Counted from the first letter of the stretch, positions 19,296-29,052 are shown. The stretch is 64,000 nucleotides of DNA from Parahaliea mediterranea (GCF_003402235.1 NZ_QEWO01000004.1:124001-188000), one strand, 5' to 3'. The notes: a model not told the origin generated them from the letters alone. Numbers and translations: made by a program.

Positions 19296-19438
19296 ATGTG
19301 CTCAGGCAGGGGCATCGCCACTGCCAGTCATGTAAACTACGCCCCGACCGTGCTTGCCCCGCCGGGAACAATACCTTTGGCTGCCCCGTCACTATAAAGG
19401 CAACAAACCAACAACCATTCTGATAGAAGCTGAGTGTG

Positions 19439-20305
19439 ATGTATACCGGTTCTAGCGATAGCTGGCTCTCCCCTCCCCCGGTTGCTGTAGGCGGCGTGGG
19501 CGGTAGCGGCACGCGGCTGGTGGCAGAGCTGTTGTTGCGCCTGGGCTACGATTTGGGGAACGACCTGAATGAGTCCTTCGACAACCTGACATTCACCCTG
19601 CTGCTAAAGCGGCTGGAGCTGTGGCCACCAGAGCGCCACCCTGCGGAAATCGACAAGGCACTGGCCCTGTTCCTGGCGGCAGCCCGGGGCCAGTTGCAAG
19701 CCGGGGCTGTGGATATTGACTACCTGGCGAGCCTGACCGCCACATCCCGCCCCACCCACCCGCGAGACTGGCTGCTGGAGCGCGCCCGGCGCCTGGTGCA
19801 ATCGGTGGAGTCGCCCGAGGCCGCCAGCGACCGCTGGGGCTGGAAGGAACCCAACACCCACATCTTTCTGGACATGCTGAACCAGCGCATACCAGGGCTG
19901 CGCTACATCCATGTTGTTCGCAACGGGCTCGACATGGCCTACAGCGAAAACCAGCACCAGCTATTTTTGTGGGGCCGCGCCCTGCTGGGCCTTAACTACC
20001 AGCCCGAGTCGGCGGAAGACTCCTTCCGCTACTGGGCCGAAGCCCATCGGCGAGTGATGGCGCTTGGCCGGGACATGGGTCCGCGCTTCCTGCTGCTTAA
20101 CTTCGACCAGCTGTGCATCGAGCCCGACGAGCAGCTTGCCCGGCTTTGTGACTTTCTGGACATTGACCCAGGGCACGACGAACTCGACACCCTGCGCCAG
20201 CGCATCAAAACCCCCAGCTCCATCGGCCGCCACAAGCGGGAGCCCCGCTTTGCCACCCGCCACGACGATATCGCCACACTGCAGGACATGGGCTTTTCGG
20301 ACTGA
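19439..20305 (+). CDS. Sulfotransferase family protein
   Basis: A 288-residue P-loop sulfotransferase. The 5'-PSB loop is VGGVGGSGTRLV (about 17-28) and the 3'-phosphate motif is YIHVVRNGLDMAYS. The central WGWKEPNTHIFLDML block is typical of bacterial Sulfotransfer_1/3 proteins. GTG-ATG occurs at the start; I prefer the ATG. It converges with the next sulfotransferase gene with 3 bases between the stops. Cytoplasmic; acceptor unknown. Confidence 0.83.
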   Translation: MYTGSSDSWLSPPPVAVGGVGGSGTRLVAELLLRLGYDLGNDLNESFDNLTFTLLLKRLELWPPERHPAEIDKALALFLAAARGQLQAGAVDIDYLASLTATSRPTHPRDWLLERARRLVQSVESPEAASDRWGWKEPNTHIFLDMLNQRIPGLRYIHVVRNGLDMAYSENQHQLFLWGRALLGLNYQPESAEDSFRYWAEAHRRVMALGRDMGPRFLLLNFDQLCIEPDEQLARLCDFLDIDPGHDELDTLRQRIKTPSSIGRHKREPRFATRHDDIATLQDMGFSD

Positions 20306-20308
20306 GCG

Positions 20309-21007
20309 TTACCCCCGCGCCGCCCGGCGGTGGGCGCGCATTGCCAGGGCCTCTTCGTACAGCGCAAAATCCCGACCATGCAACGTTCGCACGCTCTCTA
20401 TCAGCCCCGGTGACAGCAGCTCCCGCGGCGCCTGATTAGCGCGCTGCGGCGTCACATTGTGCCGAAGGTGGGGTAAATTCCGGTGTAGCAGGCGTTCGGA
20501 CAACTCGTCGAGATCCTCTTCGTAGTGCTCGGTAATGCCGACAAAATCAAACCTTTTCAGCGGGAAGCCCCACAGGAAACGGCTGTAAAGATTACGCAGC
20601 GACGGAGCCAGGCAGAAAGCCTCCAGCGACCATTGTTCGGCCTCGAACTGGCGACGCACCGGGCCGGCATGCGGGGGCATCGGCGTATCGCGCCAGTAGT
20701 GGTAATGCGACAGCAGCCGATCCAGCGGGTCGCGCAGCCAGGTGACATACTGCACCGTTCGACCGACAGACAGCGTTGCGTATTTCAGCGGCAGGAAATG
20801 ACCATGAACGCAGGCGACGTGTTTGCGCAGTGCAGGCTTCAGGGGGGCTGTCATGGCGAATGCCACCGCCCCCAGGCGAAGCGGCCACTGCGGCGTGTTC
20901 AACGGCTGATCCCCATAGTCGGCGTAAAGCTGGTCGCCGTAAGCCTCTCGCAGCGCCTCATGAAAGCTGGAACCAGCGGTTTTAGGGAGGTGTACAGAAA
21001 TCAGCAT
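20309..21007 (-). CDS. Sulfotransferase (Sulfotransfer_2-type, carbohydrate)
   Basis: A 232-residue protein beginning MLISVHLPKTAGSSF, the HxPKTAGT/S variant of the PAPS 5'-phosphosulfate loop found in carbohydrate sulfotransferases, followed by the 3'-phosphate motif VTWLRDPLDRLLSHYHYW. No membrane segment. It lies downstream of opgB on the same strand with 75 bp between them. It resembles the protein encoded at 23639-24406, so the region has two HxPKTAG-type and three GMHRSGTS/GGSGT-type sulfotransferases. Confidence 0.85.
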   Translation of the reverse strand: MLISVHLPKTAGSSFHEALREAYGDQLYADYGDQPLNTPQWPLRLGAVAFAMTAPLKPALRKHVACVHGHFLPLKYATLSVGRTVQYVTWLRDPLDRLLSHYHYWRDTPMPPHAGPVRRQFEAEQWSLEAFCLAPSLRNLYSRFLWGFPLKRFDFVGITEHYEEDLDELSERLLHRNLPHLRHNVTPQRANQAPRELLSPGLIESVRTLHGRDFALYEEALAMRAHRRAARG

Positions 21008-21082
21008 CCCGCGCGCCTGACAGTAAAAATCGCCGCGAAGTGTAGCAGAATCACACCCCCGCCTGCGGTGCTCGGCAACCGA

Positions 21083-23545
21083 CTATTGATCGCTGGTCGC
21101 GCGGCCAGCCAGCGAAGCGGCCGGCGAGGCCCGCAGCTTCACAATAAGATGGCTGCCAGCAAAGCCAACCCACTCCCGCCAGGCCGGCGAATTGGCGGTG
21201 GCATAGGCCACATAGGGTACCCGAACACCCACCTCGGCAAGCTCCGCCAGCGGGAAGTCCGGAAAATGCCTGGTTAGGGCACGGTCAGTACAAATGGCCG
21301 AATCCGAAACCACCAGGGCATGGGCCGCCGCATCGCCCGCCAATGCGAGGTCACCTGCGCTCACCATCACTTCATCGGAGAGCTCCGCACAGCCATCCAG
21401 GGTTTTCAGCAGGGTAAAGCGTGCATCGTGATCGATGGCCACAAGGTTAATGCCGCGCGGCAAACGCATGCGATCCCGTTTCGAAATCAGTAGCGACGCG
21501 GTGCCGGGGCCAGTGAAGGAGCGAATCGTCAGCGGATAGCGCACGCCGGACTCAGCCTGCGCATCCCGGTGCGTTGCAATATCCGCCGCGCCGTATTGGA
21601 GGTAGTTGGCGAGGCGTCTTTGCCGCAGTGCCCCAGCGCGCTCTGACACCGGCGCCTCGGCCAGCGCCTGCAGGTGATGCGCGCTGACCTCAAACGGCTC
21701 CTGAAGGGCAGCAACGGCGACTGCCTTTGCCCCGATTTTGCCAAAGAAAGCACAGTAGTCGCCTGTTGGGGCGGATCCATCGAGGATTTTCATCCGCTCG
21801 CAGTCATCCACCCAACCGACCAGATCGCCGATGTCTTTTTCCCCCAGGCGGTCAACCAGTGTTTCGCGGGTATCAAACTCGAACTGCAGGGTCTCGATCT
21901 CTCCCTCGCTGTCGAAATGCATCAGCATCGGCAGCAGAAATTCGCGCCCATCAATGGCCACATGCCCGCTGCCGGCATCCACTGTGACCCCGCCGCTGGC
22001 GGAGGGGAACTGCCACAAGGCATCCAGCGGCTCACGCCAGGCCCGGATCTGCTGCCTGGGGTTCAGCACCGCCAGCCGAAAGTTCTCCCTGGCGCCGGAG
22101 GCGAGCAGATCCCGACCCAGTCCGAGTTTCATGTCGGGCCAACCCAGGGCATGCAGAACCGTCGGCCCGGTGTCAAAGGTGGAAGCCGGCACATCATGGG
22201 CCCCGGCCAGTTCCTGGGCACCGTCGAACAGCATCAGCAGGTTGCGCCGCTCACCCTGCTTTAGCAGGTCGGTAGCTGTATTTCTGAGCGCTACATGATC
22301 AGAAGCCACAACCAGCAGGGTATTGGCAAAAGCCGGCGAACGACGGATGCGCTGGATAAATTGCGCCACCAACTGATCCGAGCAGTGCACCGCATTCAGG
22401 ATGGGGTTGCTGCCATCACCATACTGGCCTTGGCAGGAGGCCGACGGGTGGCCATTGGGATGGTGGGTATCCAGTGTCAGCGCAAACAAGGCGAAGGGTT
22501 CCCTGCCCGCCGCCATGGTTTCGTAGCGCTTGGTGACATGGCCAAACAGCGTATCGTCGTACAGCCCCCAATAAGACAGATAATCCGGATCGGGTAGCGT
22601 GGCTTTCAGTTCAGTCAGGCCCTCCACCGAATCAAAGCCGTGGGAATGGTAGAACTTGCCCTTGCCGGCAAATTCCAGTGAGGCACCGCCCAGGAAGGCC
22701 GTCCGGTATCCCGCATTGGCCAGCAAATCACCAAGGCATGTTACCCCGGGCAAAAACTGATCCATGCCGTTCATGGAGTTAGGCCCGGGGCTGATCAGGG
22801 GCAGGCCACACTGACTGGCCACCATGCCACCAATCGTAAAGCCGGCGCCTTCAAAGCTCCGGATATCGGTAAAGTGCAGGCTTTGCTTTTCAAGCGCCTT
22901 CAGGTTGGGGGCAAGGCCAGGAAACAGCGCCTCGTCGAAATAGGTGCGCTCAAAGCTCTCCAGGTAGATAAATACCAGATTCTTGAGGGGGCGGCCCTGA
23001 GCCTCCAGATTACCGGGTGTGACGAAAAACTGCTCCAACGGCGCAGTTTCAGCCTGCCCCGCCGCTACCGACGCACCATCGTCCTGCTCGCTGCCGATGC
23101 CAAGCGGTAACGCCACCCCATACAGTTCGAGCACCTGCAATGTGGTTGGGTGAACGGCAAGCAGTAGCGGCAGCAATAACACCAGCACCAGGTGCCTGGC
23201 AGAGCGCGCTGAACCTACCACCAGAACATGTCTGCACAGCAGCCAGGGCAGCCAGATGGCCAGCACAACGCCCACCGTGGCCATTGCCATGGCGGGCAGG
23301 TATTCACGCCAGCCGGCGCCAGAAAAACCCGCCTGAAGATGAAACAGCACCGAACGGTCCACGCCCTGCCCGGTGAAGTAATCGGCGGTTAGGTAAACGC
23401 CGGTCAGCGTAATGAGCAGGGAAAAGACGCTTGCAACGACAATCGACTCCATGCGTGTGACTGGTTTGCCCCGAAGGAAAACCAGCGCCGCACAGAGCCC
23501 AAGCAGGGGACACCAGACCATCGCGCGACTATACCGACATTTCAT
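21083..23545 (-). CDS. opgB: OpgB/MdoB-like phosphoglycerol transferase
   Basis: An 820-residue membrane enzyme of the alkaline phosphatase/LTA-synthase superfamily. The N-terminal 150 residues hold about four membrane helices. The periplasmic catalytic domain has FIYLESFERTYFDE, GAGFTIGGMVASQCGLPL (the Thr is the expected nucleophile region), LTLDTHHPNGH and VVASDHVALRN, which follow E. coli OpgB (763 residues). OpgB transfers phosphoglycerol from phosphatidylglycerol to periplasmic glucans. A C-terminal extension of about 250 residues is less conserved. Its position among sulfotransferases suggests that anionic decoration of envelope glycans is the region's theme. The symbol is by resemblance. 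Confidence 0.8.
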   Translation of the reverse strand: MKCRYSRAMVWCPLLGLCAALVFLRGKPVTRMESIVVASVFSLLITLTGVYLTADYFTGQGVDRSVLFHLQAGFSGAGWREYLPAMAMATVGVVLAIWLPWLLCRHVLVVGSARSARHLVLVLLLPLLLAVHPTTLQVLELYGVALPLGIGSEQDDGASVAAGQAETAPLEQFFVTPGNLEAQGRPLKNLVFIYLESFERTYFDEALFPGLAPNLKALEKQSLHFTDIRSFEGAGFTIGGMVASQCGLPLISPGPNSMNGMDQFLPGVTCLGDLLANAGYRTAFLGGASLEFAGKGKFYHSHGFDSVEGLTELKATLPDPDYLSYWGLYDDTLFGHVTKRYETMAAGREPFALFALTLDTHHPNGHPSASCQGQYGDGSNPILNAVHCSDQLVAQFIQRIRRSPAFANTLLVVASDHVALRNTATDLLKQGERRNLLMLFDGAQELAGAHDVPASTFDTGPTVLHALGWPDMKLGLGRDLLASGARENFRLAVLNPRQQIRAWREPLDALWQFPSASGGVTVDAGSGHVAIDGREFLLPMLMHFDSEGEIETLQFEFDTRETLVDRLGEKDIGDLVGWVDDCERMKILDGSAPTGDYCAFFGKIGAKAVAVAALQEPFEVSAHHLQALAEAPVSERAGALRQRRLANYLQYGAADIATHRDAQAESGVRYPLTIRSFTGPGTASLLISKRDRMRLPRGINLVAIDHDARFTLLKTLDGCAELSDEVMVSAGDLALAGDAAAHALVVSDSAICTDRALTRHFPDFPLAELAEVGVRVPYVAYATANSPAWREWVGFAGSHLIVKLRASPAASLAGRATSDQ

Positions 23546-23638
23546 TTTTATGTCAGTAATGTTACAAGCAGGCGCACCGCAATGGCAGGCAGGGGTGGCT
23601 TGCTATATACTCCGCCACGACTTTCAGCAAGCAATACC

Positions 23639-24406
23639 ATGACGCGCAAAACCTACCCAGACACCTGCTCCGAGGACGATTTTGTCTTCTTTTTGCACAT
23701 CCCGAAAACGGCCGGCACCTCGGTCGCCAGGATTTTGCAGCCGCTGTTCCCGGAAGAGCAGATACTGACCCACGAGCAGGTCAACGCCGCTCGCAAACAC
23801 CCAAACCAGATTTTTCAACGTGCTCGCTTTTTGCACGGCCACTTTACGCACGACGTTTACAGCCGGCGACTGGCCAAGCAGCCGACATTTATCCTGACCT
23901 TCCTGCGTGACCCGGTGGAGCACTACGTATCCACCTACTTTCACCTGAAGATCGATCCAACGTTTACGTATACAACCCGGATCTGCAAGGACAAGGCGCT
24001 GGCGCAGCAAATTCACCAGTTCGTCAATGAGAATCCGCTGGAAGCATTCTTCGAGTATGAACACGCCCACCTGTTTGATAACTTCCAGACACGCTATCTA
24101 GTACGGGGGCTGTCGTGTGATTACGCCGGCAAAAGTGACCGTGAATTGCTGCCCATCGCCGAGCGGCTGCTGCTAAACCTGCCCTTCTACGGCATTACCG
24201 AGCGCATGGAAACATCGCTACAGGGCATGGCCGATGCCCTTGCCGTTGATAGCAACCTCGCCACGATCGAGGTCAACCGCTCGCGCAACAAGCCCACCGA
24301 CTTTACGTTGAGTGAAGAATCGCTGGCAGGCATTCAACGCAGAACAGCGATTGACCAGCGCCTGTACCGCCTGGCGCTGATGGCCTTTGAAGACCGCTAT
24401 CTCTAG
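23639..24406 (+). CDS. Sulfotransferase (Sulfotransfer_2-type)
   Basis: A 255-residue PAPS-dependent sulfotransferase. HIPKTAGTSVARIL (residues 20-33) is the 5'-phosphosulfate loop and TFLRDPVEHYVSTYFHLK the 3'-phosphate motif. A longer open frame exists upstream, but the ATG giving MTRKTYPDTC is the sensible start. Divergent from opgB and convergent with the large fusion gene; the junction with the latter carries a degenerate 14-mer repeat. Cytoplasmic, acceptor unknown. Confidence 0.84.
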   Translation: MTRKTYPDTCSEDDFVFFLHIPKTAGTSVARILQPLFPEEQILTHEQVNAARKHPNQIFQRARFLHGHFTHDVYSRRLAKQPTFILTFLRDPVEHYVSTYFHLKIDPTFTYTTRICKDKALAQQIHQFVNENPLEAFFEYEHAHLFDNFQTRYLVRGLSCDYAGKSDRELLPIAERLLLNLPFYGITERMETSLQGMADALAVDSNLATIEVNRSRNKPTDFTLSEESLAGIQRRTAIDQRLYRLALMAFEDRYL

Positions 24407-24416
24407 TCCAGGCCCT

Positions 24417-24485
24417 TGAATCAGGGCCGCTAAATCAGAGCCCCTAAATCAGAACTGCCAAGACGGGCGACCAAATCAGGCCGCC
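24417..24485. repeat. Degenerate 14-bp tandem repeat at a convergent gene junction
   Basis: Three adjacent 14-mers, TGAATCAGGGCCGC, TAAATCAGAGCCCC and TAAATCAGAACTGC, are followed after 13 bases by CAAATCAGGCCGCC. The last copy contains the stop codon of the fusion glycosyltransferase gene. All share (T/C)(G/A)AATCAG followed by a GC-rich half. Confidence 0.7.
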
Positions 24486-27400
24486 CCAGCCTCCCTGAGC
24501 GGCTCGCCAAAATCCCTGCGCAGAATGGCCTGAACGGCCCGCGCGGAATAGCGCTCGTCCAGCCAGGCGGGGATGCGCTGCAACTTCTCCGAGGCATTCT
24601 CAATGCCCGATTCCAGGCTGATCACCGCCTCAGCAATATCCGCCGCCGTATCGGCGATGTACAGCACCTCATCCGCCTGCGGAATCCCCTCTGCACCCAC
24701 GGCGGTGGTTACCACCGGAACCTGCCGGGCAAGCGCATCCAGTACCTTGCCTTTGACACCAGCGCCAAAGCGCAGGGGCACCACTACCTGGCGGATGCTG
24801 CCATAGAGCGCCTCCAGGTCCTCGTCACTCAAAAAGCCATGCATCGTCACGCCCGCCTGCGATGCCAATGCCTCCACCCGCTCGGGCGCATTGGAGCCCA
24901 CAATATGAAACTCAACGTGCGGGCACCGGGCGCGCACCAGGGGCAGTATGTCCTGCACAAACCAACAGGCTGCATCAACATTTGGCGGGTGATTGAAACC
25001 GCCAACAAACAGGATCCCGCTCCGCTCGGTGTACTCATACTGCACCTCGACAGGCTCTATTGCGTAGAGAGGGATGGCACTCACGTTCAATGCGGGGCGC
25101 TCCGCACGAATAGCTTCGACCTCCACCGTTGAGGGGTAGTAGACCTTGTCCACCTTCTCGAAGACGGCAAACTCACGGTCATGCCACTTGGCCGCCTCTT
25201 TCTCCAGGGCATCGGCACCCTGCAACGCACCTTCACGCTGGGTGCGCAAGTAGTGCAGGTCGTGCCCGAAAAACACGATTGGAGGCCGCGGCGACAACTT
25301 GTCGAGGTGGGGCAGAAATTGCTCGGCCACATGCGGGCGGTGCAGGTAAACGGTGTCGATATAGGCGGCATGCTCGGCCAGCCAGCGGTCGAGCCCCCGG
25401 GCCATTGCCTCGCCCACCAGCACCTCCACACCCAACTGCTGCAGCGCTTCGGTATAGGGCTCATGGGGGAAGAAGTTGGCCCCAAGGAATATCACCTTGT
25501 AGCCCATCGCCACCATTTCACGGACGTACATAAAGGTTGAGCGCGAGCCAGCATCTTTGTCGTAATGCGGAACGTAGTGATCAATGATCAGGACGCTGCG
25601 CTGGCGGCGGGAGCGATCCCGCGCCCAGAACACATGTTCTGCATTCTCGAAATGAAAAGCGTCGAGTTGGCTTCGCCACTTGTCGCGGAAAACCTCGCGG
25701 TTACGCACTTGGTACTGTTTAAGGCCTTCGCCCAGATCAGTGCCATTGCTGACACCCTCAAAGTGAATCACCCGGGACGCCGGCTGGTAGACCACGCGAT
25801 ACCCTAGATCGCGCACCGCAAAGGCAATATCAGTGTCTTCGTAATAGGCAGGCGTGTAGCGCGCATCAAAGCCGCCGAGCTGCTGCCAGAGCGCACTGCG
25901 AATCAGCAGGCAAGCGCCCGATATATAATCGACATCTTTGACATAGTTATAGGCGGGCTTGTCCGCACTATCGAGCTTGCCGAAATTCCAGGCAGAGGCG
26001 TCACGCCATACAATCCCGCCGGCCTCCTGTAGCTTGCCATTAGGGTACAGGAGCTTGGGACCGGTGATGCCAATGTGGGAATCCTCGTCCATCAACCGCA
26101 CAAGCGTTTCCAGCCAGCCCTCAAGAACCGCTGTGTCATTGTTCAGGAACAGCAGCATCTCGCCGCGCGCCTGGCTGGCAGCGCGATTGCAGTTGCCAAG
26201 AAAGCCGAGGTTTTCCTCACCACGCACAACGGTGATGTTGCCGATGCGCTGCTCTATGGACGCGGTGAGGTCGGTAGAGCCATCGTCGGCAACGATGACC
26301 TCGTAGGACACTGCGTCGCCGCTGTTCTTCAACACCGATTCCAGGCAATGCACCGTCATCCGGTATTCGTTGTAGACCGGTATGACGATCGATACGCGCG
26401 GCGCAGCCTCGGCGGGAAACACCAGCTCAAGAGTGTCCAGCTCCGCACTCAGGCTGCCGAGATCGAACTCATAGGCCTCTGGCACGTAGCCGGGAAAACG
26501 GGAGCCAACCCACACCGCAAAATCATCGGGGTTTGATGAAAACAGCATCTGCAGACCCCGCCGCAGACGGTGGAAACTGAAGCTGCGCAAAGACGACACC
26601 GGATGTCGCGCCATGTATGCCACGATATTCCACAGCTGGCCCAGCTTGCCTTCATCGCGCCGCGGAATTTCCATGCTGAAGGTCTGGAAATGGTCACGGG
26701 CGCGGGTGAGGGCGATATCGTAGCTGGTGACTTCTGCCCGGCGCCGGGTCAGCCATTTGTAGCTGCTGGTCACCGTTCGGCTGATGGCGGCCAATCGGGA
26801 GGTTTCATACTCCAGCAGGTATCGCGCGGACTCGGTCAGCTCGTGGAACAAGTGGTTGGCCTTATCCTGCAGAGCCTGGTGGTCCTTGCGAAGCTGGTCG
26901 TGCGCATCCAGTTCCCGCTGGTGTTCAGCTGCCAGGCCACTGTGATCCGCCTGCAACTGCCGGTGCGAACCGACTTCCGCCTTATGGGCCTTATCCAGGG
27001 AGCGATAATCGGCCTCCAACCGCTTCAACTGCTCCAGGGAAGTATCCCGCTCGCTGGTGCGCTCCCGGGATAGCGCTCGCTCTTCCGCTAGCCGCGCCTC
27101 TGTCTCCCGCAACATAGCCAGGCTGCCGAAGGCGCTCGCCATGTCTTGCAGCCGGCTGTGCGCCATTGGGTCCGACTCTGGCAGCGAAGGGCCATCCAGT
27201 GCGCCACTTACACAGATGGCTTCGCAATAGGCCTCCAACTCTCGCTGGCAAGGTGTCATCAGCGCATCAGCGGCACTGGCAAGCTGGCTTTGGCTATTGG
27301 GCAATGATGCACTGAAGCCCAGGCTCTTTAACTCGCAAGGTGCACCCAGCGCATTCAACCGGGCAAACAAACGCGACATCTCTGCCTGCGGGTCCCGCTG

Positions 27401-27916
27401 GATGGCATCAAAGCTCACGCAGGCATGGGGCAGGCGCGCACTGAAGGTGATGGCATCGCGGTTGTAGCGTTCCCACAGTGCCAGGCCAAACGCCAAGGGG
27501 AAGCCATTGCGCCGATGCAGAGACACAGCCACATCGCGCGGATTACGGTACACATACAGGGCAATGCTGTGCTCCAGCAAGGGCTCCCAGGCCGGCCAAA
27601 GCAGCACCATGCGCGGGTCTTTCACGAGCCAGGGCTGGGGCGTCAGGCGAGCCAGAATGTCCTTTTGATCACCTTCATAGGCCCCTGAAGCCGGCAGCCG
27701 GTCAGGGGGGGAAAACCAGCTTCCACCAGCGTCAGACAGCATCCGGTCATGCAGGTTGACCACATCCGTCCGCTCAAAAAAGCCAAGGGGGTTTTCACCC
27801 TCCTGCGGCGCAAGCTGTTCGTCGGGCTCACCGACATAGAATCCATTCTGCGCTAACGATCCGGCGACCATAGAGGTGCCGGAACGGTGCATTCCCAGTA
27901 CTACAATATTACTCAT
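24476..27916 (-). CDS. Sulfotransferase / coiled-coil / GT2 / GT4 fusion protein
   Basis: A 1146-residue multidomain enzyme. Residues about 1-240 are a sulfotransferase: P-loop VVLGMHRSGTS, DPR block and YVYRNPRDVAVSLHRR. Residues about 255-360 are a charged coiled coil. Residues about 507-725 are a GT2 domain: PRVSIVIPVYNEY, ADDGST, FLNNDT and the YYEDTD acid pair. Residues about 770-1130 are a GT4-type GT-B domain with ILFVGGFNHPPNVDA and RFGAGVKGKVLDALA. So one chain could add two sugars and a sulfate to a growing glycan. The ATG two codons after a GTG is preferred as start. It is not in an obvious operon; a degenerate repeat covers its stop codon. Substrates are unknown. Confidence 0.88.
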   Translation of the reverse strand: MSNIVVLGMHRSGTSMVAGSLAQNGFYVGEPDEQLAPQEGENPLGFFERTDVVNLHDRMLSDAGGSWFSPPDRLPASGAYEGDQKDILARLTPQPWLVKDPRMVLLWPAWEPLLEHSIALYVYRNPRDVAVSLHRRNGFPLAFGLALWERYNRDAITFSARLPHACVSFDAIQRDPQAEMSRLFARLNALGAPCELKSLGFSASLPNSQSQLASAADALMTPCQRELEAYCEAICVSGALDGPSLPESDPMAHSRLQDMASAFGSLAMLRETEARLAEERALSRERTSERDTSLEQLKRLEADYRSLDKAHKAEVGSHRQLQADHSGLAAEHQRELDAHDQLRKDHQALQDKANHLFHELTESARYLLEYETSRLAAISRTVTSSYKWLTRRRAEVTSYDIALTRARDHFQTFSMEIPRRDEGKLGQLWNIVAYMARHPVSSLRSFSFHRLRRGLQMLFSSNPDDFAVWVGSRFPGYVPEAYEFDLGSLSAELDTLELVFPAEAAPRVSIVIPVYNEYRMTVHCLESVLKNSGDAVSYEVIVADDGSTDLTASIEQRIGNITVVRGEENLGFLGNCNRAASQARGEMLLFLNNDTAVLEGWLETLVRLMDEDSHIGITGPKLLYPNGKLQEAGGIVWRDASAWNFGKLDSADKPAYNYVKDVDYISGACLLIRSALWQQLGGFDARYTPAYYEDTDIAFAVRDLGYRVVYQPASRVIHFEGVSNGTDLGEGLKQYQVRNREVFRDKWRSQLDAFHFENAEHVFWARDRSRRQRSVLIIDHYVPHYDKDAGSRSTFMYVREMVAMGYKVIFLGANFFPHEPYTEALQQLGVEVLVGEAMARGLDRWLAEHAAYIDTVYLHRPHVAEQFLPHLDKLSPRPPIVFFGHDLHYLRTQREGALQGADALEKEAAKWHDREFAVFEKVDKVYYPSTVEVEAIRAERPALNVSAIPLYAIEPVEVQYEYTERSGILFVGGFNHPPNVDAACWFVQDILPLVRARCPHVEFHIVGSNAPERVEALASQAGVTMHGFLSDEDLEALYGSIRQVVVPLRFGAGVKGKVLDALARQVPVVTTAVGAEGIPQADEVLYIADTAADIAEAVISLESGIENASEKLQRIPAWLDERYSARAVQAILRRDFGEPLREAGAA

Positions 27917-27998
27917 CAACACATATCAGCCGTGCGCCGGGGATAGCAGGTACGACAGGCGCAGGCTGCGCAACTTGCAGCCTGCACCTGTGTCGCCT

Positions 27999-28934
27999 TT
28001 ATTCTTTTTCGGAGAGGTAGGGTTCCAGTAGTTTGTCGACCGTTTCGTTGTCGATATACACCTCGTCCGTGAAGCGGAAGTTGTCATCGTAGGCTTTAAC
28101 GGTGAGTTGTTTGTACTCGTTCTCCAGCGCCGCAATTATTCTGTCCTTCACCTCGTCGTAGGGCCTGTCATAGGCCGGCTTGATTTCGTCGAGACGAATG
28201 ATATGGAAGCCAAACTGACTGCGCACGACATCGGTATAGTCCCCGGGCTCATCGAGCAGGAACACTGATTTCAGGTAGGCGCCATCAACATTGGTGGTTT
28301 CACGGTTCAGCCAGGCATCAAACTTGCCACCCTTGCTCTTTGAACCGGGGTCTTCGGAGTACTCTTTGGCCAGTTCTTCAAATTTCTCACCGGCTTTCAG
28401 TTTGGCGAGGGCTTCCTGGGCGCGCTTCTCTTCCTTCTCACCATTGCAATTGCGGGGATCGCAACGAATCAGGATGTGAGAGGAACTGCGCTGCTCCAGT
28501 ACATGCGCATATTTACGCTTCTCTGTTTCATAGCGCTCTTTGGACAGTTCCGTCATATCGGGCACTTCCAGTGTTGCCATGAAGTGCTTGACCATATAAA
28601 CCTGCTTGGCCTGGCGCAGGCGCATCTCCAAGTCCCAGTAAACATCGCCATCGGCTTCGGGGGTCAGGTCGTCGGCCTGGGCTGCAATCTTCTTGATTGC
28701 CAGTACCTGGTTGAGGAGTTCGATCCGATCGCCTCCATCGGTGGCTGCAGATTTGCGCAGTTCTGGTGTCCAGTTCTGTATCACATAGCGGAGTTCATTC
28801 TCGCTAATGGAGACACCATCGTCGCTGACAACGATGTTGCTGTCACTCTCCTTCTGCGACTTATCTTCCGCAGAAGCCGGTACAGTAACTGACACAATAA
28901 GGCCCAAAAGGAAAAGGCTGGCTAGCTTGCTCAC
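27999..28934 (-). CDS. Exported PpiC-type peptidyl-prolyl cis-trans isomerase
   Basis: A 311-residue parvulin-class isomerase. The signal peptide is MSKLASLFLLGLIVSVTVPASA with cleavage before ED. An N-terminal helical SurA/PrsA-like chaperone segment (about 30-145) precedes a parvulin domain (about 148-255) with SSSHILIRC, FEELAKEYSEDPGSKSKGGKFDAW and SQFGFHIIRLDE. A C-terminal helical tail follows. It should assist folding of exported proteins in the periplasm. The start is GTG. Its neighbours are the fusion glycosyltransferase downstream and the secreted protein upstream, whose terminator separates them. Confidence 0.9.
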   Translation of the reverse strand: MSKLASLFLLGLIVSVTVPASAEDKSQKESDSNIVVSDDGVSISENELRYVIQNWTPELRKSAATDGGDRIELLNQVLAIKKIAAQADDLTPEADGDVYWDLEMRLRQAKQVYMVKHFMATLEVPDMTELSKERYETEKRKYAHVLEQRSSSHILIRCDPRNCNGEKEEKRAQEALAKLKAGEKFEELAKEYSEDPGSKSKGGKFDAWLNRETTNVDGAYLKSVFLLDEPGDYTDVVRSQFGFHIIRLDEIKPAYDRPYDEVKDRIIAALENEYKQLTVKAYDDNFRFTDEVYIDNETVDKLLEPYLSEKE

Positions 28935-29052
28935 GCTTAGAATCTCCGGTGCAAATCAGGCAACAATAACACGCATTAGAGCCATCTATCGCTGCTAAGT
29001 TCTCATCTGGTGGGGTTAAAGCGATACTGCTTCGAATGAAGGCAGTAGATAT

